DNA of 5,864 nt from Methanospirillum hungatei. Lineage in GTDB: Archaea; Halobacteriota; Methanomicrobia; Methanomicrobiales; Methanospirillaceae. The stretch lies in the NCBI RefSeq assembly GCF_020216685.1, contig NZ_JAIWNS010000247.1, forward strand, positions 1 to 5,864. The letters run 5' to 3'. Shown piece by piece: positions 1 to 4,884 of the stretch (its first letter is position 1; every line of letters begins with the position of its first letter). The notes beneath the pieces were generated by a model. It did not search any database, was not told where the DNA came from, and saw nothing but the letters and a program-made list of their open reading frames with translations. Both the position numbers and the translations under genes were made by a program.

Positions 1-1
1 T

Positions 2-1096
2 ACCGATCAGGTAACTCCTGCTACCGTGAAATTGTCACCTGGGGACTATTATGTCGATCTCATACTCATTGGGTATGACCTGTATCATGAAGTGATAGCA
101 TTTCCGGATGAAAGCCCGTTAAAAGTGAATCTGATACCAAGCACCAAGGGGATCATGAAGATTCAGACCGACCCTGATGATGCTACTATTTATCTGAACG
201 GCATTCTGAAAGAAAGGGATTCTGATTCTCTTATCAAAGATTTGGAATATGGAGAATATACTCTTGAAATTAAAAAACCCGGTTACAAAACCTATAAAGA
301 TACGATTAATTTTGATTCTGGCAATACAGAATTTGTAGTCCCACTAGAAGCCGTTGGAGGAGCGGTCTATGTCAATTCTATCCCGACGGGTATACATGCT
401 GCCTATAATGGAAAAATTGTGTGGAACTTAACTCCCCTGGTCATGAAATTACCGCCTGGTGAATACACTATCGCTGTTATGGGTAGTACTGCTACACCCC
501 CGACAGGGGTAAAAACGAAAAAAATAACCCTGGGTTTGGGAGATGAGGTTACATTAAATTTCGTCATGGATGGACCTCAGGGTGAGGCAATTTCCCATGA
601 TGATGGCACCATTACCGTTGGAATTAATACTGATCCTGAAGGGGCCCAGATTACGATTGATGATAAAAAATTAGATGCAGTAACTCCTGCATTTGTCAGA
701 CTTCGCCCAGGGACACATAATGTAAAACTTGCCCTGCTGAATTATCAGACGTATAATGAAGAGATTAAATTTCCAGATGAAAGCCCGCTGAACGTAAACC
801 TTATCGAAGCAATGACCGATTATCCGGATGTATCATCGAATGAAATATCATCAGATAATGAATTGGTAAAGGTAACCATATACACGGGCCCGAGTGGTGC
901 AGAAATTACCCTCATGGGAGAGAGTGGAACATTAACCGGTACATCTCCGGTAAGTTTTGAAGTGGTACCAGGGAAGTACAATATCCGTGCCACCCGTCCT
1001 AATTACAAGAACTACCAGGAGGTATATACAATTGACCAGGATGGTATGGATATTACCATTCAACTTGAATCGGTATATACTCTGTACGGGACCTGA
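2..1096 (+). CDS. PEGA-repeat surface protein, C-terminal part (5' end outside window)
   Basis: The frame is open from the first bases and already encodes the middle of a repeat (TDQVTPATVKLSPGDYY), so the GTG at 26 is an internal valine codon and the real start lies upstream. Five tandem units of about 70 residues are visible, starting near positions 2 (partial), 146, 356, 602 and 860. Each has a beta-rich pattern with a turn such as TDPEGAQI or TGPSGAEI, then a PG-x-Y/H stretch, usually ending in a G/N-Y-x-x-Y segment. This is the hallmark of PEGA domains (PF08308), which occur in archaeal and bacterial cell-surface and envelope proteins. The fourth unit contains the literal P-E-G-A. The third is divergent, lacking the usual GY and carrying a TATPPTG insertion. 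No C-terminal membrane anchor or sorting motif is seen, so any signal peptide or anchor must be N-terminal. The gene ends in tandem stops, TGA followed directly by TAG. Family assignment is firm; ligand and exact role are unknown. Confidence 0.88.
   Translation, partial: TDQVTPATVKLSPGDYYVDLILIGYDLYHEVIAFPDESPLKVNLIPSTKGIMKIQTDPDDATIYLNGILKERDSDSLIKDLEYGEYTLEIKKPGYKTYKDTINFDSGNTEFVVPLEAVGGAVYVNSIPTGIHAAYNGKIVWNLTPLVMKLPPGEYTIAVMGSTATPPTGVKTKKITLGLGDEVTLNFVMDGPQGEAISHDDGTITVGINTDPEGAQITIDDKKLDAVTPAFVRLRPGTHNVKLALLNYQTYNEEIKFPDESPLNVNLIEAMTDYPDVSSNEISSDNELVKVTIYTGPSGAEITLMGESGTLTGTSPVSFEVVPGKYNIRATRPNYKNYQEVYTIDQDGMDITIQLESVYTLYGT
101..136 (+). repeat. Copy 1 of a near-identical 12-codon block in PEGA units 1 and 4
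   Basis: This block encodes FPDESPLKVNLI and matches 770-805, which encodes FPDESPLNVNLI. The two agree at 28 of 36 bases and 11 of 12 residues, 669 bases apart. Most base differences are at third codon positions. The similarity extends less strongly upstream, including a shared V-T-P-A. The two units are closer to each other than to the units between them, which suggests duplication of a three-unit block. Confidence 0.75.
770..805 (+). repeat. Copy 2 of the 12-codon block (PEGA unit 4)
   Basis: Partner of the block at 101-136, encoding FPDESPLNVNLI in the fourth PEGA unit. It lies at the same position within its repeat unit, so the relation is one of domain duplication and not of a mobile element. 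Confidence 0.75.
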
Positions 1097-1106
1097 TAGT
1101 GAAAGG

Positions 1107-1152
1107 TTTTTTTGATCACAACTCAAGGAAAAGAGAGAATCCCTCTTTTTTC
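1107..1152 (+). terminator. T-tract and short hairpin terminator after the PEGA gene
   Basis: Eleven bases after the stop codon there is a run of seven T (1107-1113). It is followed by a 7-bp inverted repeat AAAAGAG (1129-1135) / CTCTTTT (1143-1149) that runs into further T residues to 1151. Oligo-T runs are the main archaeal termination signal. The hairpin is AT-rich and may be incidental; the T-tracts are the stronger evidence. Confidence 0.55.
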
Positions 1153-1179
1153 TAAAGACTGAATCCAGTTTTTAATTTT

Positions 1180-1227
1180 AAAAAAATTCCAGAACAAAAC
1201 AATAATATCAAACCAGTATTGTTTTTT
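1180..1227. terminator. Bidirectional terminator between convergent genes
   Basis: A perfect 9-bp inverted repeat, AAAACAATA (1196-1204) and TATTGTTTT (1217-1225), encloses a 12-base loop. On the plus strand the right arm runs into six T (1222-1227). On the minus strand the stem is followed by a seven-T run (complement of 1180-1186). It sits between the PEGA gene (+) and the TrmB-like gene (-), about 127 bases past the stop of the latter. The rest of 1097-1353 shows no gene; a weaker 5-bp repeat CTGAT/ATCAG lies at 1268-1283. Confidence 0.6.
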
Positions 1228-1353
1228 ACACTATGAGATTCTTAATATAACATCCCTGAATCTCCCACTGATGTTTCAATCAGAGATATATCCTCTCAAC
1301 TCCTCTTTGAAACCCTGTTCCATCACCCCCGAAATCCTGCCTTGTCCCTGAAC

Positions 1354-2199
1354 TCATGATTTCTCATCCATATCTTTGAAAGGAGTCGCATCCTCCCATA
1401 ATTTATGAAAAATCTCTCGCAATTGTGAATTTAACATTGCATCCCGTATTCGTATCATCACATACGGTTTGGTAAGATCGCGTTGATCCTCTAATTCAAA
1501 AATACACATGGTTCCATCAACGAGTATGAAATTATGCTCTGTGTTTAAAATACGGATTTCAACCAAATCATGATACATCTGTTGAATCGGTTCTTCCTGA
1601 ATATATGCGGCTATTTGTGAAAAGAAATTGAGATATGGGGAATCCGGATATAGTATCTTCACAGGGATTCCCTTTTTTAGTAAACTCACCAGATTATTCA
1701 TAAGTGAATAGGCAGTCCGCTCATCAATCTCCGAATGAAAGGAACCATATCGAGTTTGTGTAACATAAACCACTTCTTTTGTTGCTTCATTATGCACCTC
1801 CACAAAATAATTCAGAATATCTTTATTCGTATACATGATCTGAATGTCCTGAAGATTGGGAGTTGGATTATGTCTTCTCTCTAAACTCTGTTCCAGTTGT
1901 GTTATGGTCTTTTTCAATTCATTCCGCTGGTTTTTTGAATCTATAAAATATCTCATATAGATTCTTTGAAAGGCGATTTCAGGAACGATTGATTCATATC
2001 TTTTTGGTCTGCCTGAATGCTCTGTAATTATCTCATCTTCGAGAAGCGATGACAGGGTATCATAGATTTTTCCCATCGGAACATGAGATTCCAAAGACAA
2101 TGCCCGTGCATCAAGAGGTCCTTTTTGAAGGAGGCAGGCATACACAAGTGCCTGATATTTGGAAAGACCAATCTTTTGGAGCAACTCGATGTCAGACAT
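1354..2199 (-). CDS. TrmB-family transcriptional regulator
   Basis: A 281-residue protein. Residues 1-75 form a winged helix-turn-helix with the classic TrmB pattern: LLQKIGLSKYQALVYACLL at 6-24, then VPMGKIYDTLSSLL (recognition helix, about 40-53), then the wing with GRPKRY at 63-68. A charged, probably coiled-coil linker follows (about 85-112). The C-terminal half (about 118-275) has alternating beta and alpha character and fits the effector or dimerisation part of TrmB-like proteins. TrmB proteins in archaea sense small molecules, often sugars, and repress or activate nearby genes; no ligand can be read here. The ATG is preceded on the minus strand by AAGGAAG, so the start is well supported. 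The gene is divergent from the LEH-like gene across 63 bases, making that gene or itself the likely target. The protein is soluble, with no signal peptide or membrane segment. Confidence 0.87.
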   Translation of the reverse strand: MSDIELLQKIGLSKYQALVYACLLQKGPLDARALSLESHVPMGKIYDTLSSLLEDEIITEHSGRPKRYESIVPEIAFQRIYMRYFIDSKNQRNELKKTITQLEQSLERRHNPTPNLQDIQIMYTNKDILNYFVEVHNEATKEVVYVTQTRYGSFHSEIDERTAYSLMNNLVSLLKKGIPVKILYPDSPYLNFFSQIAAYIQEEPIQQMYHDLVEIRILNTEHNFILVDGTMCIFELEDQRDLTKPYVMIRIRDAMLNSQLREIFHKLWEDATPFKDMDEKS

Positions 2200-2203
2200 T
2201 AAA

Positions 2204-2210
2204 CTTCCTT
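2204..2210 (-). promoter_or_regulatory. Ribosome binding site of the TrmB-like gene
   Basis: The minus strand reads AAGGAAG four bases before the ATG at 2199; the AAGGA core is six bases away. It is one of the clearer Shine-Dalgarno matches in the window and fixes the start of the regulator. It also overlaps the TTG at 2209 on the plus strand that would give a longer LEH-like protein, which argues against that longer start. Confidence 0.6.
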
Positions 2211-2230
2211 GAGTTTATTTTGTGTGAATT

Positions 2231-2262
2231 GTTTAAGTTACTATACCTGGATAATACTGGTT
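2231..2262. promoter_or_regulatory. Divergent promoter region, TrmB-like / LEH-like genes
   Basis: The whole divergent gap is 63 bases. TTTAAG at 2232-2237 reads CTTAAA on the other strand and lies about 28 bases upstream of the ATG at 2263 and about 35 upstream of the regulator's ATG. It could act as a TATA box for either gene. ACTATACC (2240-2247) is an alternative TATA box that would suit a start at 2272. An imperfect direct repeat, ATACCTGGAT (2243-2252) and ATACTGGTTAT (2254-2264), overlaps the expected transcription start of the plus-strand gene. That is a plausible place for a repressor to bind. All roles are inferred from position and sequence. Confidence 0.4.
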
Positions 2263-2676
2263 ATGACGAATATGTCAACAATACACCAATCTCCCATTGA
2301 GGTGGTGAGAGCATTCTTTGATGAAATGTCAAAGCTTGATTTCGATACAGCACTTGTGTATATATCTGATGACTGTGAATACGAAAATCTGCCAATGCCT
2401 GATTCCAAAGTTATCGGACCGGCAGGTATCCGTGCAATACTCGAACCATTTTTCGCTCAAACTATCGAAAATGAGTTTATCGTCATCCGCGAAGCCGCTC
2501 AGGGTCAGGTAGTATTTATTGAGCGACGTGACAGGCATCTCCTCTCAAATGGCTGGATAGAGTTACCAGTAACCGGTGTGTTTGAGGTTCAAAATGGTTT
2601 CATCACAGTCTGGCGGGAATATTTCAATTTTCCCACCATTGCACCGATGTTTCAGATGAATGATAATTCAAAATAA
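2263..2676 (+). CDS. Limonene-1,2-epoxide hydrolase (LEH)-like protein
   Basis: A 137-residue single-domain protein of the SnoaL/NTF2-like cone fold, best matching the LEH family. Compared from memory with Rhodococcus LEH (Tyr53, Asn55, Arg99, Asp101, Asp132), the matching residues are Tyr40 and Asn42 in EYENLPMP, Arg88 and Asp90 in ERRD, and Glu119 in WREYFN. So the active site is complete except that the general-base Asp is Glu. LEH enzymes open epoxides to vicinal diols with one activated water and no covalent intermediate. The real substrate here is unknown; limonene epoxide is unlikely in a methanogen. I chose the ATG at 2263 because it lies about 28 bases after a TATA-like TTTAAG and may be leaderless. 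An ATG at 2272 is equally good by homology, and no clear ribosome binding site helps. A longer TTG start at 2209 would cover the promoter and is unlikely. No signal peptide is seen. Alternative: a non-hydrolytic SnoaL-like isomerase or binding protein. Confidence 0.78.
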   Translation: MTNMSTIHQSPIEVVRAFFDEMSKLDFDTALVYISDDCEYENLPMPDSKVIGPAGIRAILEPFFAQTIENEFIVIREAAQGQVVFIERRDRHLLSNGWIELPVTGVFEVQNGFITVWREYFNFPTIAPMFQMNDNSK

Positions 2677-2736
2677 GTGGTCTGATGGAATATATTTCGT
2701 TTGATAATTTTTTCCAGTAATCACCACATTCCATCA
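2677..2736 (+). repeat. Overlapping inverted repeats after the LEH-like gene
   Basis: TGATGGAAT (2683-2691) is the exact reverse complement of ATTCCATCA (2728-2736). GTGGT (2677-2681) plus GAT (2684-2686) can pair with ATCACCAC (2720-2727). The two pairings compete for the same bases, so only one hairpin can form at a time. A run of six T (2708-2713) lies in the loop and may be the actual transcript end of the LEH-like gene. The remaining non-coding DNA up to 2868 holds only the small hairpin at 2792-2817. Confidence 0.5.
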
Positions 2737-2791
2737 AAAATTTCTTGAAAAATGCCATATCAAACCAATTTTTAGGAAAGAATTTATTCTG

Positions 2792-2817
2792 TTTACTTTC
2801 CAGAAACTGGGTGTAAA
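2792..2817. repeat. Small interrupted hairpin upstream of the fusion gene promoter
   Basis: TTTAC (2792-2796) pairs with GTAAA (2813-2817), and inside it CCAG (2800-2803) pairs with CTGG (2807-2810) around an AAA loop. It lies about 65 bases upstream of the TATA box of the rubredoxin-ThDP gene. It could be a regulator site or chance; no function is claimed. Confidence 0.35.
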
Positions 2818-2868
2818 GAAGTCTCCATAATTTTCTCGGGAAGATGAAAGACCTACATGCTGACATTC

Positions 2869-2897
2869 CCGGAGAAATCATTATAATCATACTCCGG
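2869..2897 (+). promoter_or_regulatory. TATA box and probable operator of the rubredoxin-ThDP gene
   Basis: TTATAA at 2881-2886 is centred about 27 bases before the ATG at 2911, the normal distance for an archaeal TATA box if transcription starts at the ATG. No Shine-Dalgarno sequence precedes that ATG, which fits a leaderless mRNA. The TATA box is bracketed by a perfect 6-bp inverted repeat, CCGGAG (2869-2874) and CTCCGG (2892-2897), with a 17-base spacer. The TATA core also lies between two direct AATCAT copies (2876-2881 and 2885-2890). A dimeric regulator bound to the outer repeat would block or recruit TBP/TFB. Confidence 0.6.
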
Positions 2898-2910
2898 TAA
2901 TTTTCATATC

Positions 2911-4686
2911 ATGGCTGTATGGAAATGTAACATCTGTGGATATCTCTATGATGAAACAACCGGAGATCTGACATCTTCTATCCCACCAGGAACTCCATTT
3001 GCCGCAATCCCTGATACCTGGCGATGTCCGATCTGTCATGCAGATAAAACAGTCTTCATACAGGTGAGTGAAGAATCACCTGATGTCACATCATTCCCCA
3101 CGGTTTCTGAAGCAATAATAGAAAACCTCGTTCACTTCGGTATCACGGAGTATTTCGGGGTTCCTGGAACGAGTAGTCTTGGGATTATCGATGCAATTCG
3201 GAAACATGAAAAGGCACAGTTCACACTCTTCCGCCATGAAGAAAATGCGGCAATGGCTGCATCAGCCTATAATAAACTCACCGGAAAAATCGCTGCATGT
3301 GTGACCATTGCAGGACCAGGAGCGACCAATCTTGCTACCGGCCTTTATGATGCCAAGGAAGATCGGGCATCCGTGCTCTCGATAAACGGACAAGTGGAGA
3401 TGCAATATGCCGGTCCGGGTGGATTTCAGGAGATTGATCAGGATGCATTCTTCAGACCGGTTACGGTCTATAATAACACAATCTATGATAAAAAGATGGC
3501 TGTAAAGATCCTGACCATGGCCGTTCAGCATGCCGTAGTCAGAAGTGGGGTTGCCCAGATCTCGGTCCCGAATGATATTCAGAAACAGGAGATAGATCCT
3601 GAATATACCGAGGTCAGGGGCGTCATCCCTTCGCTCATCATCAGACCAGATACCCAGACCATACAAAAAGCCATTGACCTCATCGTTTCATCCACAAATC
3701 CGGTAATTCTTGCCGGATGGGGTGCATATCCTTATTCAGATCTGATTGCCTCATTTGCGGAGAGAATTGACGCTCCGATCCTCTCAACCTTTCGTGCAAA
3801 AGGAATTTTTCCGGATGACCATCCTATGTATGCAGGAGTTCTTGGGACCGTCGGTTCATCCGGAGCACGGATCATGGTTGAGGAGGCTGATCTGCTCATA
3901 ACACTGGGTGTCGGATTTTCAAAGATGACAAGGGTTCCTGAACATATCCGGATTCTTCAGATAGATTATGATCCGCTTCGTCTGGGGAAAGGAAAGGATA
4001 CTCTCCCGGTGTATGGTGATGTCGGAGAGGTAATATCTGAACTCCTGTTAATACTCCCCCAATCATCTCATTCCCATGCACAAGAAAAGGTCAGTGCTGT
4101 GAAAAAACCCTGGGAAGAAGTCCGGAGAAAAGAGGCTGAAGATTTATCCGTTCCAATCAGACCTCCTTTCATTATGGATGTCCTCTCCAGAGTGATCCCA
4201 CCGGATGCGATAATCTCTATTGATGTTGGAGAGAATGGATGGTGGTTTGGCCGAAATTTCAGGATGAATGGTCAGAAATTTGTCATGTCAGGCTATCTTG
4301 CCACCATGGGTTTTGGATTTCCCGGAGCCATCGCTGGAAAAATTGCATACCCGGAAAAACCGGTCTTTTGTATCACCGGTGACGGGGGTTTTGCCATGGC
4401 CATGGGAGATTTTGTCACCGCAGTAAAATACAACCTCCCGATGGTGGTAATAGTTCTTAATAATCATGAACTCGGGATGATTCGGGTAGAGCAGCAGATA
4501 GAGAAGTATCCCAATTTTGCAACGACTCTGCATAATCCGGATTTTATGATGTATGCCAGATCCTGTGGCGGTGATGGTATCAGAGTTGAAAAACCTGAAG
4601 AACTTGAATCAGCAGTCCTGTGGGCGATGGATCAGCAATGTCCGGTTATTGTTGATATAATTACGGATCCCAGAAGATTTCCGTAA
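2911..4686 (+). CDS. Rubredoxin domain fused to a pyruvate oxidase-like ThDP enzyme
   Basis: A 591-residue fusion. Residues 1-52 are a full rubredoxin with Cys6, Cys9, Cys39 and Cys42, the same spacing as free rubredoxins, with aromatic Tyr11, Tyr13 and Trp37; it should bind one Fe for single-electron transfer. After a short acidic/Ser/Pro linker, residues about 62-591 form a three-domain ThDP enzyme. The probable catalytic Glu110 is in RHEENAAMAA, followed by AGPGATNLATGLYDA (134-148), GFQE (171-174), a middle domain beginning near NPVILAGWGAY, and the ThDP/Mg motif GDGG (490-493) to NN (517-518). The wording near the end (GIRVEKPEELESAV, then PVIVDII) resembles E. coli PoxB, which decarboxylates pyruvate to acetate with FAD and quinone. 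The PoxB C-terminal lipid-binding tail is missing: the protein stops at DPRRFP. I infer an oxidative 2-oxoacid decarboxylase using rubredoxin as electron outlet. Acetolactate synthase or another decarboxylase remains possible, and FAD binding cannot be proven by eye. Cytoplasmic; own promoter and terminator. Confidence 0.88.
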   Translation: MAVWKCNICGYLYDETTGDLTSSIPPGTPFAAIPDTWRCPICHADKTVFIQVSEESPDVTSFPTVSEAIIENLVHFGITEYFGVPGTSSLGIIDAIRKHEKAQFTLFRHEENAAMAASAYNKLTGKIAACVTIAGPGATNLATGLYDAKEDRASVLSINGQVEMQYAGPGGFQEIDQDAFFRPVTVYNNTIYDKKMAVKILTMAVQHAVVRSGVAQISVPNDIQKQEIDPEYTEVRGVIPSLIIRPDTQTIQKAIDLIVSSTNPVILAGWGAYPYSDLIASFAERIDAPILSTFRAKGIFPDDHPMYAGVLGTVGSSGARIMVEEADLLITLGVGFSKMTRVPEHIRILQIDYDPLRLGKGKDTLPVYGDVGEVISELLLILPQSSHSHAQEKVSAVKKPWEEVRRKEAEDLSVPIRPPFIMDVLSRVIPPDAIISIDVGENGWWFGRNFRMNGQKFVMSGYLATMGFGFPGAIAGKIAYPEKPVFCITGDGGFAMAMGDFVTAVKYNLPMVVIVLNNHELGMIRVEQQIEKYPNFATTLHNPDFMMYARSCGGDGIRVEKPEELESAVLWAMDQQCPVIVDIITDPRRFP

Positions 4687-4691
4687 AAAAT

Positions 4692-4736
4692 GATTGTTTC
4701 AATAGAATAGAACAATTCTCACTCTTTTGTATTTTT
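4692..4736 (+). terminator. Hairpin and T-tract terminator after the rubredoxin-ThDP gene
   Basis: Six bases after the stop codon, ATTGTT (4693-4698) pairs with AACAAT (4711-4716). G-T pairs on each side extend the stem to 4692-4699 / 4710-4717 around a 10-base loop. T-runs follow at 4725-4728 and 4732-4736. This separates the gene from the downstream amidohydrolase, so the two are probably not one operon. A 12-base-period direct repeat of TTTTAAG (4733-4739, 4745-4751) follows; its meaning is unknown. Confidence 0.6.
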
Positions 4737-4830
4737 AAGTGCTATTTTAAGCGATTTTATCAATAACTGCAATTTCCTTGACTGGGGGAGATTTTATTCT
4801 CTGGAATACGAGTGTTCGTTTACTGGGAAT

Positions 4831-4864
4831 TATATAATTTTATGGTGAAGAATATTTTTATATC
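4831..4864 (+). promoter_or_regulatory. Candidate promoter of the exported amidohydrolase gene
   Basis: Two TATA-like elements are present. TATATAAT at 4831-4838 would place the transcription start near 4860, giving a leader of about 25 bases that contains a weak AGGT ribosome binding site (4876-4879). TTTATAT at 4857-4863 is about 25 bases before the ATG at 4885 and would give a leaderless mRNA. The sequence cannot decide between them. Confidence 0.45.
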
Positions 4865-4884
4865 AGGATTTACACAGGTTCCTC

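Noticed and set aside
26..28. GTG at 26 as the true start of the PEGA protein.
   Set aside because: The frame is open upstream and already encodes recognisable repeat sequence, and no ribosome binding site precedes it.
2209..2262. An N-terminal extension of the LEH-like protein from a TTG at 2209.
   Set aside because: The extra 18 residues would cover the divergent promoter and the regulator's ribosome binding site, and family members begin with little sequence before the SPIEVVRAFF helix.
2677..2736. An H-type RNA pseudoknot formed by the two pairings.
   Set aside because: The connecting loops would be only one and zero bases long, too short to span the stems, so alternative hairpins are more realistic.
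2624..2890. An 88-codon open frame on the minus strand, covering the gap before the fusion gene and the end of the LEH-like gene.
   Set aside because: It overlaps a well-supported gene, would start inside the TATA/operator region, and its Trp/Phe/Lys-rich product matches no family I recognise. The AT-rich gap makes chance open frames likely.
3262..3666. A 134-codon open frame on the minus strand inside the fusion gene, and similar ones at 3896-4081, 4288-4533 and 5409-5690.
   Set aside because: All lie antisense to strongly supported coding sequence and have no recognisable domain or start signal.
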